Shown here: piece by piece, positions 18,245 to 25,905 of the stretch
Layout of the letters: each line of letters starts with the position of its first letter
Position numbering within the stretch: the first letter of the stretch is position 1
Translations under genes and position numbers: made by a program
Assembly: GCF_901875635.1 (NCBI RefSeq)
Contig: NZ_CABFMN010000074.1
Location: 25,755 to 89,754 of the forward strand
Direction of reading: 5' to 3'
Length of the DNA: 64,000 bases
Origin: Xylophilus ampelinus
GTDB taxonomy: Bacteria > Pseudomonadota > Gammaproteobacteria > Burkholderiales > Burkholderiaceae_C
Notes under the pieces: model-generated
Databases searched by the model: none
Seen by the model: only the letters and a program-made list of their open reading frames with translations
Told to the model about the DNA's origin: nothing

Positions 18245-19240
18245 CTATTTGATCGCGATGATCCGGTCGTAGTCCTGCTGCCGGTAACCGTGGTCGGTGG
18301 GCTTGGTGGCCTTGAGCACCGCCTCGCGGAAGGCGTTCTTGTCGACCGTGATGACGTTGTTGCCTTTCTTCTTGAACTCCTCGACCAGGCGGGCCTCGGA
18401 GGCGATGATTTCGCGCCCCGTTTTCTCGGCGGCCTCTTCCATCACATCGCCGAAGATCTTCTTGTCGTCCGCCGAGAGCTTGCCCCACAGCTGCCCCGAC
18501 ACCACCGTGAGCAGCGAGTCGACGATGTGGCCGGTGAGCGAGATGTTCTTCTGCACCTCGAAGAACTTCTTCGCCTCGATGGTGGGCAGCGGGTTCTCCT
18601 GCGCATCGACGGTGCCGTTCTGCAGCGCCAGGTACACCTCGGCGAAGGCGATCGGCGTGGCGTTGGCGCCCAGCGCCTTCGGGAAGGCCAGGTAGGCTGG
18701 CGCGTCGGGCACGCGGATCTTCAGGCCCTTCATGTCCTCGGGCTTGTTGACCGGCTTGGCCGCGCTGGAGGTCACATGGCGCGCGCCGTAGTAGTTCAGC
18801 GCCGTGATGTGGTTGCCCGTCTTGTCGTCGTAGCCCTTGGCCAGTTCCTTGAAGACGTCGCTCTTCGCGTACTTCAGCTGGTGCTCGGCGTCGCGGAAGA
18901 TGAAGGGGAAGTACGACACGGCCAGCGGCGGGTAGCTGCGCCCTGCGAAGCTCGCGCCGGTGAGCACGATGTCGACCGTGCCGAGGGTCAGGCCCTGGTT
19001 GATGTCGGCCTCCTTGCCGAGGCTGGAGGCGGGGAACACCTGGATGTCGTACTTGCCGTTGGTGCGCTTCTTGATCTCGTCGGCCGCCCACACCGAGTAC
19101 TTGTGGAAGGGCTCGGAGGTCTCGTAGACGTGCGCCCATTTGAGCTTGGTTTGCGCCTGTGCCGTGCCAAAAGTGGCCGCGGCGCCCGCCATCAGGGCGC
19201 AGGCAGCTATGGTTTTTATAGCGTTTCGCTTGTTCGTCAT
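18245..19240 (-). CDS. dctP: TRAP transporter periplasmic substrate-binding protein, DctP type
   Basis: A 331-residue receptor with an N-terminal signal peptide (MTNKRNAIKTIAACALMAGA, likely cleaved after the AQA near residue 29). The mature part has LKWAHVYETSEPFHKYSVW, EIKKRTNGKYDIQVFPASSL, the ligand-arginine region MKGLKIRVPDAPAYL and QENPLPTIEAKKF. These mark the DctP family for organic or sugar acids. It is the first transporter gene of the leftward unit P-Q-M. Part of the signal-peptide coding region resembles the AGCTAT...ATAGC dispersed repeat. The nearby dehydratase and dehydrogenases suggest an aldonate or uronate-like ligand. Confidence 0.92.
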   Translation of the reverse strand: MTNKRNAIKTIAACALMAGAAATFGTAQAQTKLKWAHVYETSEPFHKYSVWAADEIKKRTNGKYDIQVFPASSLGKEADINQGLTLGTVDIVLTGASFAGRSYPPLAVSYFPFIFRDAEHQLKYAKSDVFKELAKGYDDKTGNHITALNYYGARHVTSSAAKPVNKPEDMKGLKIRVPDAPAYLAFPKALGANATPIAFAEVYLALQNGTVDAQENPLPTIEAKKFFEVQKNISLTGHIVDSLLTVVSGQLWGKLSADDKKIFGDVMEEAAEKTGREIIASEARLVEEFKKKGNNVITVDKNAFREAVLKATKPTDHGYRQQDYDRIIAIK

Positions 19241-19275
19241 GTCCGTCGTCTCCTCGTGGTGGTGGGTGCTGGCGC

Positions 19276-20028
19276 TCAGGAAGCCTTCGCGCGGCGCCAG
19301 CTCGCGCTGAATCGTTGGTGCGACTTGTCCATGTGCTCGTGCATCGCCGCGCGCGCGGCTGCAGCGTCGCGTGCAGCGATGGCGTCACGGATAGCCTCGT
19401 GCTCCGCGATGGCCGAACGCCAGGACTTCACGGTCTCGAAATAGCCGCCCAGGCGCGTGAAGATCGGTCCCTTGCGCGAGTCCCAGAAGCCCTGCACCGT
19501 CTCGGCCAGCACGACGTTGTCGCAGGCCTCGACGATCGCAACGTGGAAGGCGCGATCGCCCTCCAGGGGCATGGTGTTGCGGTCGGCCAGCTCGCGCATG
19601 GTCGCGATGGCCCGGTCGATCGCGTCCAGGTGGGTGCGCTTGCGCTGCAGCGCAGCAATGGCCGCGGTCTCGCCCTCCACCACGCGGCGCGCACGGATGA
19701 GTTCCAGCGGGCCCCATTCGGTCTCGGCCACGGGGGCGCTTGAGCGGTGGCTGCGGTCCAGCACATAGACGCCCGAGCCGGTGCGCACCTCGACCCAGCC
19801 CTCGACCTCGAGCGCGATCAGCGCCTCGCGCACCGAGGGCCGGCTCACGCCCAGGTGCTTCGACAGGTCGCGTTCGGCGGGGAGCCGGTCGCCCACGGCG
19901 AACTCGCCCTTCGCGATGAGGGTGCGCAACTGGTCCGCGATCTGCCGGTACAGGCGTTGGGGTTCGACGGTCTGCAGCGGCACGGCGGGAGGAAGGGGAG
20001 GGATTGCGGGTTGTCCTGAATTGGACAA
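19276..20028 (-). CDS. FadR-subfamily GntR transcriptional regulator
   Basis: A 250-residue regulator with an N-terminal winged helix (about residues 25-90; GDRLPAERDLSKHLGVSRPS then VREALIALEVEGWVEVRTG) and a C-terminal FCD ligand domain with histidines and acidic residues (RAFHVAIVEACDN; AIAEHEAIRDAIAARD). FCD regulators usually sense carboxylates of the pathway they control. It lies 35 bases upstream of dctP on the same strand and diverges from the SDR gene, so it probably controls both sides. Two palindromes overlap its start codon region and are good operator candidates. Confidence 0.9.
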   Translation of the reverse strand: MSNSGQPAIPPLPPAVPLQTVEPQRLYRQIADQLRTLIAKGEFAVGDRLPAERDLSKHLGVSRPSVREALIALEVEGWVEVRTGSGVYVLDRSHRSSAPVAETEWGPLELIRARRVVEGETAAIAALQRKRTHLDAIDRAIATMRELADRNTMPLEGDRAFHVAIVEACDNVVLAETVQGFWDSRKGPIFTRLGGYFETVKSWRSAIAEHEAIRDAIAARDAAAARAAMHEHMDKSHQRFSASWRRAKAS

Positions 20029-20040
20029 GTGGTCAGGCCA
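20011..20040. promoter_or_regulatory. Candidate operator of the GntR regulator
   Basis: Two symmetric sequences lie side by side. TTGTCC-N6-GGACAA is at 20011-20028 and contains the regulator start codon. TGGTCAGGCCA is at 20030-20040 and resembles the TGGTnnnACCA pattern of FadR-type sites. The position between the divergent regulator and SDR genes fits a shared operator. Confidence 0.55.
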
Positions 20041-20133
20041 ATTCAGAATACGATGCGCCGCGTCGCAGCCCCATCGGGCCTAACCCCAAGCGGCGGCCTC
20101 TTCTTTTCAGCGACCTCGACGGAGACACATCCC

Positions 20134-20868
20134 ATGCGACTCAAGGGCAAGACCGCGCTGGTCACGGCAGCGGGCCAGGGCATCGGCCACGCCAGCGCGA
20201 TGGCCATGGCGGCCGAAGGGGCCGAGGTCTGGGCCACCGACGTCAACGAGTCGCTGCTCGCGCGCTACGCCGGCGTCGCCAACGTGCGCACCGCACGGCT
20301 CGACGTGCTCGACAAGGCCGCCGTCGATGCACTCGTCGGCGGGCTGCCGCAGCTCGATGTGCTCTTCAACTGCGCGGGCGTCGTGCACAACGGCACGGTG
20401 CAGCAGGCCAGCGATGCCGACCTGGACTTCGCCTTTCGCCTCAACGTGCGCGCGCAGATGTGGACCATCCAGGCCGCGCTGCCCGGCATGCTGAAGGCCG
20501 GGCGCGGCAGCATCATCAACATGGCGAGCGTGTGCTCCAGCATGAAGGGGCTGCCCAACCGCTTCGTCTACGGCACCACCAAGGCTGCGGTGCTGGGCCT
20601 GACCAAGAGCGTGGCCGCCGACTACGTGGCTCGGGGCATCCGCTGCAATGCCGTGTGTCCCGGTACGGTCGACACGCCTTCGCTCGGCGAACGCATCAAC
20701 GCGAATGCCGACCCGGCGGCCGCGCGCCAGGCCTTCGTCGCGCGCCAGCCGATGGGACGGCTCGCGCAGGCCGAGGAAATCGCGCCTGTCGTGGTGTTCC
20801 TCGCCAGCGACGAGTCGGTGTTCGCCACCGGCCAGGCCTTCACGGTCGACGGCGGCATCACCATCTAG
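20134..20868 (+). CDS. SDR-family dehydrogenase (2-keto-3-deoxy-L-fuconate dehydrogenase-like)
   Basis: A 244-residue classical SDR. The cofactor motif is TAAGQGIG at about 11-18, NCAG is near 79, the catalytic serine is in NMASVCSS near 132, and Tyr146 and Lys150 are in VYGTTK. CPGTVDTPSLGERINA is a stretch I associate with keto-deoxy-fuconate and related sugar-acid dehydrogenases. The next gene encodes an FAH-family hydrolase; this pair is the hallmark of the non-phosphorylative diketo-hydrolase route for deoxy-sugar acids. ATG 20134 follows GGAGACACATCCC. A longer in-frame start at 20029 would read through the operator and is rejected. Substrate assignment is inference. Confidence 0.85.
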   Translation: MRLKGKTALVTAAGQGIGHASAMAMAAEGAEVWATDVNESLLARYAGVANVRTARLDVLDKAAVDALVGGLPQLDVLFNCAGVVHNGTVQQASDADLDFAFRLNVRAQMWTIQAALPGMLKAGRGSIINMASVCSSMKGLPNRFVYGTTKAAVLGLTKSVAADYVARGIRCNAVCPGTVDTPSLGERINANADPAAARQAFVARQPMGRLAQAEEIAPVVVFLASDESVFATGQAFTVDGGITI

Positions 20869-20941
20869 CGCGGCACATGCAGCTCGTGTCCGAGCGACAC
20901 TCAGCGCCGTCTCCTTCACTCTCCACAGGAACCCAAAACCC

Positions 20942-21790
20942 ATGAAACTCGTCCGCTATGGCAACCCCGGCAAGGAAAAGCCCGGCCTGATCGACGCCGA
21001 AGGCAAGCTGCGCGACCTGAGCGCAGTGGTGCCCGACATCGGCACCGCGCAGCTCGGTGAGGCGGCACTGGCCAAGCTGCGCAAGCTCAAGACCGACAAG
21101 CTGCCGCTGGTGCGTGGCAAGCCGCGCTTCGGCTGCCCGGTGGCGGGTGTGGGCAAGTTCGTCGCCATCGGCCTGAACTTCGCCGACCACGCCGCCGAGT
21201 CCGGCGCGCCGATCCCCAAGGAGCCGATCGTCTTCATGAAGGCGACCACCTGCATCCAGGGTGCCAACGACCCGGTGATGCTGCCCAAGGGCTCGACCAA
21301 GACCGACTGGGAAGTCGAGCTGGGCGTGGTGATCGGCACGCGGGCGCGTTACGTCTCGCAGAAGGACGCGCTCGACTTCGTCGCCGGCTACGCCGTGGTC
21401 AACGACGTCAGCGAACGCGAATTCCAGATGGAGCGCGGCCCGCAGTGGGACAAGGGCAAGGGCTGCGACACCTTCGGCCCGATCGGCCCGTGGCTGGTCA
21501 CGCGAGACGAGGTGCCCAACCCCCAGAAGCTGGGCATGTGGCTCGACCTCAACGGCAAGCGCATGCAGACCGGCAACACCAGGACCATGATCTTCGGCGT
21601 GGCCAAGCTGGTCAGCTACGTGAGCCAGTTCATGACGCTGGAGCCGGGCGACGTGATCACCACCGGCACGCCGCCGGGCGTGGGCCTGGGCATGAAGCCG
21701 CCGCTGTACCTGAAGAAGGGCGACGTGATGACCCTGGGCATCGACGGCCTGGGCGAGCAGCACCAGGACGTGGTGGCGTTCAAGCTCTGA
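20942..21790 (+). CDS. Fumarylacetoacetate hydrolase-family protein (2,4-diketo-3-deoxy acid hydrolase-like)
   Basis: A 282-residue FAH-fold hydrolase. Seen are KFVAIGLNFADHAAESGAPI near residue 75, EPIVFMKATTCI, DWEVELGVVIGTRAR with the metal-binding acidic residues near 120, GYAVVNDVSEREFQ, KGCDTFGPIGPWLV and the C-terminal DVITTGTPPGVGLGMKPP. Such enzymes cleave the carbon-carbon bond of a diketo acid to two organic acids. It lies 73 bases after the SDR gene on the same strand and probably takes that enzyme's product. Ureidoglycolate lyase names are often attached to this group in databases, but the context here favours sugar acids. Confidence 0.87.
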   Translation: MKLVRYGNPGKEKPGLIDAEGKLRDLSAVVPDIGTAQLGEAALAKLRKLKTDKLPLVRGKPRFGCPVAGVGKFVAIGLNFADHAAESGAPIPKEPIVFMKATTCIQGANDPVMLPKGSTKTDWEVELGVVIGTRARYVSQKDALDFVAGYAVVNDVSEREFQMERGPQWDKGKGCDTFGPIGPWLVTRDEVPNPQKLGMWLDLNGKRMQTGNTRTMIFGVAKLVSYVSQFMTLEPGDVITTGTPPGVGLGMKPPLYLKKGDVMTLGIDGLGEQHQDVVAFKL

Positions 21791-21814
21791 TCGGTTGCAG
21801 GTGCCGCTGCGGCC

Positions 21815-22000
21815 TCAGCGCAGCAGCTGCACCAAGGCGTCGTATACCCAGCGCACGCGCGCCGGCACCGGCGCGCGCTGGGCGCGGTAGACGTAGATCG
21901 GCCAGGGCGGCGGCGCAGCGCTCTCCAGTGCCGGCACGAGCGCGCCGCTAGCGATGAGCGGCTCGGCCAGCGCGCCGATGAGCTGGCCGAAGCCCAGGCC
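21815..22000 (-). pseudogene. 3' remnant of a LysR-family regulator gene
   Basis: The last 60 or so codons of a LysR effector domain are readable on the minus strand: GLGFGQLIGALAEPLIASG, then LVPALESAAPPPWPIYVYRA and the terminal VRWVYDALVQLLR with stop at 21815. The HTH domain and most of the effector domain are absent. At about 22000 the sequence switches abruptly to an SDR gene read on the other strand. A divergent lysR-SDR pair that lost its middle by deletion explains this exactly. Confidence 0.75.
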
Positions 22001-22753
22001 CGCGCCCGACGCACCGACCGGCTTGACGCGGTCGTCGCCGAGATCCGCGGGGCGGGCGGCGAGGCCATCGCCGTGGCCACCGACGTCGCGAAGCGCGCCG
22101 ACCTCGAGCGCCTGGTCGCCACCACGGTCGAGGCCTTCGGCCGCGTCGATGTGCTGGTCAACAACGCTGGCGTGATGCCGCTCTCGCGCCTGGACAAGCT
22201 CAAGGTCGACGAATGGGACCGCACCATCGACGTCAACAACAAGGGCGTGCTCTACGGCATCGCCGCCGTGCTGCCGCGCACGCAGGCGCAGGGCAGCGGC
22301 CACATCGTCAACATCGCCTCGATCGCGGGGCACAAGGTGTTCACGCCCATCGGCACGGTGTACAGCGCCACCAAGCATGCGGTGCGGGCTATCTCCGAAG
22401 GGCTGCGCGTCGAGGTCGGCGGCAGCGGCGTGCGCGTCACGGTGGTGTCGCCCGGCGCGGTCGAATCCGAGCTCAAGTTCGGCAGCACCGACTCGGAAAG
22501 CGCTGCCGGCGTGAAGGCGTTCTACGACGCCAACCAGATCCCGGCCGACTCGGTGGCCCGCGCCGTGGCCTACGCCGTCGAGCAGCCGGCCCAGGTCGAC
22601 ATCAACGAGGTGGTGCTGCGCCCGGTCACGCAGGAGTTCCAAGCGCTTCCCAACGCCCGCCATACCCCGTGGCTCGCAGGGGGCTTGTGCGGGCGTGCGA
22701 AAGTCCTGCAAAATAGAACGACCGTTCGTTTTATTTGGACTTCGCCCCGATGA
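22000..22753 (+). pseudogene. 5'-truncated SDR-family oxidoreductase gene
   Basis: From about 22000 the plus strand reads ARRTDRLDAVVAEIRGAGGE, then FGRVDVLVNNAGVMPLSRL, IVNIASIAGHK with the catalytic serine and VYSATKH with the Tyr-Lys pair. The first 40 or so residues of the fold, including the TGxxxGIG cofactor loop, are missing and replaced by lysR sequence. The usual C-terminal end (PVTQEF) is present at 22639, but the following codon is CAA and the frame stays open to 22753, overlapping the next start. A GTG at 22073 could still start a protein of about 226 residues, but without the cofactor loop it should be inactive. Confidence 0.75.
22717..22730. promoter_or_regulatory. Candidate TetR-family operator
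   Basis: AACGA-CCGT-TCGTT is a perfect inverted repeat ending 19 bases before the ATG at 22750. The form resembles TetR/FadR-type operators of fatty-acid regulators. Location fits autoregulation of the adjacent TetR gene. Confidence 0.6.
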
Positions 22754-23436
22754 CCGCATCCCTCGCTCCTGCCAAGGCCGGCCGCACGGCCCCCAAGGGC
22801 CAGCAGACCAAGGCCGTCATCGTCGACGCGGCGCTGGCGCTGGCCGCGCAGATCGGGCTCGAGGGCCTGTCGATCGGCGCCGTGGCCGAGATCACCAAGA
22901 TGAGCAAGTCGGGCGTGTTCGCCCACTTCGGCTCGCGCGAGGAACTGCAGATCTCGGTGGTGCGCGAATACCACGCGCGCTTCGAGCAGGAGGTCTTCTT
23001 CCCGGCACTCAAGTCGCCGCGCGGCCTGCCGCGGCTGCGTGCGATGTTCGCCAACTGGATGAAGCGCACCTCGACCGAGATCGATTCGGGCTGCATCTAC
23101 ATCAGCGGTGCCTCGGAGTTCGACGACCGGCCAGGCCCGGTGCGCGACGCGCTGGTGGAGTCGGTCAGCATCTGGCAGGCCGCGGTGCTGCGCGCCATCC
23201 AGCAGTCGCAGTCCGAAGGCCACCTGCAGGCCGATGCCGATGCGCGCCAGATCGCGTTCGAGGTCCACGGCCTGATCCTCGCGCTGCACTACGAGGCGCG
23301 CTTCCTTCGCGTGCCCGGCTCCATCGACCGCGCGAACACCGGCTTCGACAACATCCTCGCGCGCATCGCGACCGCCGATGCGCCGCCCGCCGCCGTCGCG
23401 CCCAAGGCGGCGCGCCGCCTCAAGCCGGTGCGCTGA
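22750..23436 (+). CDS. TetR-family transcriptional regulator of the acyl-CoA gene run
   Basis: A 228-residue TetR protein. The DNA-binding region near residues 22-62 reads VIVDAALALAAQIGLEGLSI then GAVAEITKMSKSGVFAHFGS, and the C-terminal domain contains WQAAVLRAIQQSQSEGHLQ and AFEVHGLILALHYEARF. It precedes an acyl-CoA dehydrogenase gene by 66 bases on the same strand and has a palindromic site in front of it. A role as repressor of the following fatty-acid genes, released by an acyl-CoA, is likely but not shown. ATG 22750 is chosen over a TTG at 22735. Confidence 0.88.
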   Translation: MTASLAPAKAGRTAPKGQQTKAVIVDAALALAAQIGLEGLSIGAVAEITKMSKSGVFAHFGSREELQISVVREYHARFEQEVFFPALKSPRGLPRLRAMFANWMKRTSTEIDSGCIYISGASEFDDRPGPVRDALVESVSIWQAAVLRAIQQSQSEGHLQADADARQIAFEVHGLILALHYEARFLRVPGSIDRANTGFDNILARIATADAPPAAVAPKAARRLKPVR

Positions 23437-23502
23437 GCGCGCCGGTTGCCTTGCTCCTTTCTTTTTCTTCATTCATTTCGCTTTCGACCAGGAGAGTCCC
23501 GG

Positions 23503-25299
23503 ATGCCCACCTACACCCCCCCGCTGCGCGACATGCAGTTCGTGCTGCACGAAGTCTTCCAGGTCGCCGATGAACTCAAGGCCCTGCCGGCGCACGCCGA
23601 GACCGACGCCGACACGATCAACGCGGTGCTCGAGGAGGCCGGCAAGTTCGCGGCGGAGGTGACTTTCCCGCTCAACATCAGCGGCGACACCGAGGGCTGC
23701 ACGCTCAACAAGGAAACGCACGAGGTGACGGCGCCCAAGGGCTTCAAGCAGGCCTATGCGCAGTTCGTCGAAGGCGGCTGGCCGGCGCTGTCGTGCGACC
23801 CGCAGTACGGCGGCCAGGGCCTGCCCTTCGTGGTCAACCAGTGCCTGTACGAGATGCTCAACAGCGCCAACCAGGCCTGGACCATGTACCCGGGCCTGTC
23901 GCACGGCGCCTACGAGGCGCTCGTCGCCCACGGCACCGACGCGCAGAAGAAGACCTACCTGCCCAAGCTGACCAGCGGCGAATGGACCGGCACCATGTGC
24001 CTGACCGAGCCGCATTGCGGCACCGACCTGGGCCTGCTGCGCACCAAGGCCGAACCGCAGGCCGACGGCACCTACCGCATCACCGGCAGCAAGATCTTCA
24101 TCTCGGCCGGCGAACACGACCTGGCCGAGAACATCGTGCACCTGGTGCTCGCCCGCCTGCCTGACGCGCCCAAGGGCAGCAAGGGCATCAGCCTGTTCGT
24201 GGTGCCCAAGTTCCACGTCAAGGCCGACGGCTCGCTCGGCGAGCGCAACCCGATCTACTGCGCCGGCCTGGAGCACAAGATGGGCATCCACGGCAACGCC
24301 ACCGCACAGATCGTGATCGAAGGCGCCAGCGGCACCCTCGTGGGCGAGCCCAACAAGGGCCTGGCCGCGATGTTCGTGATGATGAACGCCGCCCGCCTGG
24401 GTGTCGGCAACCAGTCGCTGGGCCTGACCGAAGTCGCGTTCCAGAACGCGCTGGCCTACGCCAAGGACCGCCTGCAGATGCGGTCGCTCTCGGGCGTGAA
24501 GGCCAAGGACAAGGAGGCCGACCCGATCATCGTGCACCCCGACGTGCGCAAGATGCTGCTCACGGCCAAGGCGTATGCCGAAGGCGGCCGCGCGCTGCAG
24601 ATCTTCTGCACCCTGCTGCTGGACAAGGAGCACCACCACCCCGACGAGAAGGTGCGCAAGGACGCGGGCGAACTGGTCGCGCTGCTCACGCCCATCGTCA
24701 AGGCCTTCATCACCGACAACGGGCACATCAGCACCAATGCCTGCATGCAGGTCTTCGGCGGCCACGGCTTCATCAAGGAATGGGGCATGGAGCAGTTCGT
24801 GCGCGACAACCGCATCAACATGATCTACGAAGGCACCAACACCATCCAGTCGCTGGACCTGCTGGGCCGCAAGGTGCTGGGCAACAACGGTGCCAGCCTG
24901 AAGAAGTTCGGCAAGCTGGTGGGCCGCCTGGTGGAAGAAGAAGGCGTGAACGAGAAGATGGCCGAGTTCATCAACCCGATCGCGGGCCTGGGTGACCAGC
25001 TCACCAAGTTCACGACTGAGATCGGCTTCAAGGGCTTCCAGAATCCCGATGAGGTGGGTGCGGCGGCCGTCGATTACCTGCGTGTGGCGGGCCACTTCGT
25101 GTTCGGTTATCTCTTCGCCCGCATGGCGCAGGTGGCGCTGCGCGAGATCGCCGCCGGCAACACCGACCCCTTCTATGTCGCCAAGCTGCAGACCGCGCGC
25201 TTCTACTTCGCCAAGCTCTTCCCCGAGACGGCGACGCTGATGCGCACCGCGCGCGCGGGCAGCAAGGTGCTGATGGACACCGACGCGGCGCTGGCCTGA
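23503..25299 (+). CDS. Acyl-CoA dehydrogenase (long form with C-terminal extension)
   Basis: A 598-residue FAD enzyme that introduces the first double bond in acyl-CoA oxidation. Typical stretches are MCLTEPHCGTDLGLLRTKAE (FAD/substrate contact), KIFISAGEHDLAENIVHLVL, HKMGIHGNATAQI and CMQVFGGHGFIKEWGMEQFV. The catalytic glutamate is in MIYEGTNTIQ at about residue 443. The extra N-terminal and C-terminal domains (NPDEVGAAAVDYLRVAGHFV) mark the roughly 600-residue subfamily that includes FadE-like and methylmercaptopropionyl-CoA dehydrogenases. It is preceded by AGGAGAGTCCCGG. Chain-length preference is unknown. Confidence 0.93.
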   Translation: MPTYTPPLRDMQFVLHEVFQVADELKALPAHAETDADTINAVLEEAGKFAAEVTFPLNISGDTEGCTLNKETHEVTAPKGFKQAYAQFVEGGWPALSCDPQYGGQGLPFVVNQCLYEMLNSANQAWTMYPGLSHGAYEALVAHGTDAQKKTYLPKLTSGEWTGTMCLTEPHCGTDLGLLRTKAEPQADGTYRITGSKIFISAGEHDLAENIVHLVLARLPDAPKGSKGISLFVVPKFHVKADGSLGERNPIYCAGLEHKMGIHGNATAQIVIEGASGTLVGEPNKGLAAMFVMMNAARLGVGNQSLGLTEVAFQNALAYAKDRLQMRSLSGVKAKDKEADPIIVHPDVRKMLLTAKAYAEGGRALQIFCTLLLDKEHHHPDEKVRKDAGELVALLTPIVKAFITDNGHISTNACMQVFGGHGFIKEWGMEQFVRDNRINMIYEGTNTIQSLDLLGRKVLGNNGASLKKFGKLVGRLVEEEGVNEKMAEFINPIAGLGDQLTKFTTEIGFKGFQNPDEVGAAAVDYLRVAGHFVFGYLFARMAQVALREIAAGNTDPFYVAKLQTARFYFAKLFPETATLMRTARAGSKVLMDTDAALA

Positions 25300-25349
25300 A
25301 CGGGCATCGCCGCCGCCGGAACTTCAAGCCAAAACCAGTGGAGACGCCC

Positions 25350-25793
25350 ATGAAATCTGCGGCAGCAGCTATCTTTTTCGTAGCAATCGCCGGTCCGGCG
25401 CTGGCGCAGATGAGCCCGGTGGGGCTGTGGCGCAGCGCCGACGACAAGACCGGCGAGGTCAAGGCCGAGATCCGCATCGACGACATCGGCAGTGGTCGCC
25501 AGGCGCTGTCCGGCCGCATCGTGAAGACGCTCAAGAAGGACGCCAAGCCCGACGCCACCTGCGACGAGTGCGAGGGTGACCGCAAGGGCAAGCCGATCAA
25601 CGGCCTCGAGATCATCCGCGGCGGTGCGAAGGCCGAGGGCAAGGACGTCTGGGAAGGCGGCCGCATCCTCGACCCGGAGAACGGCAAGGAATACCGCGCC
25701 AGCTTCACGCCCATCGACGGCGGCAGGAAGCTCGAGGTGCGCGGCTACCTGGGCCCCTTCTGGCGCACGCAGACCTGGACCCGCGCGCAGTAG
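25350..25793 (+). CDS. DUF2147 secreted protein
   Basis: A 147-residue protein with a signal peptide (MKSAAAAIFFVAIAGPALA, cleavage expected before QMSP). The mature domain shows PVGLWRSADDKTGEVKAEIR, CDECEGDRKGKPINGLEII, WEGGRILDPENGKEYRA and LEVRGYLGPFWRTQTW, the DUF2147 pattern. The biochemical role is unknown. A GTG at 25338 is in frame, but the ATG at 25350 follows GTGGAGACGCCC and gives the proper signal peptide. It is lodged among fatty-acid genes. Signal-peptide codons overlap an AGCTAT...GTAGC sequence like the dispersed repeats. Confidence 0.85.
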   Translation: MKSAAAAIFFVAIAGPALAQMSPVGLWRSADDKTGEVKAEIRIDDIGSGRQALSGRIVKTLKKDAKPDATCDECEGDRKGKPINGLEIIRGGAKAEGKDVWEGGRILDPENGKEYRASFTPIDGGRKLEVRGYLGPFWRTQTWTRAQ

Positions 25794-25819
25794 GGACCAG
25801 CACCCAGACCCCCACCCCG

Positions 25820-25886
25820 CCGTTCGCCCTGAGCCTGTCGAAGGACCAGCCCGCGCACCGGCTTCGACAAGCTCAGCCCCGAACGG
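25820..25886. repeat. Inverted repeat with CTGTCGAAG / CTTCGACA arms
   Basis: CCGTTCGCCCTGAGCCTGTC... at 25820-25843 faces ...AAGCTCAGCCCCGAACGG at 25862-25886, forming a long stem around an 18-base loop. This is a repeat type widespread in proteobacterial intergenic DNA. It ends 19 bases before the start of the fused dehydrogenase/hydratase gene. A second copy lies at 34057-34116. Confidence 0.8.
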
Positions 25887-25905
25887 CTTCAACACTCACT
25901 CCACC

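Noticed and set aside
22073..22753. Functional short SDR from the GTG at 22073
   Set aside because: The frame lacks the TGxxxGIG loop and first beta-alpha-beta unit that bind NAD(P), and its upstream sequence belongs to a lysR remnant.
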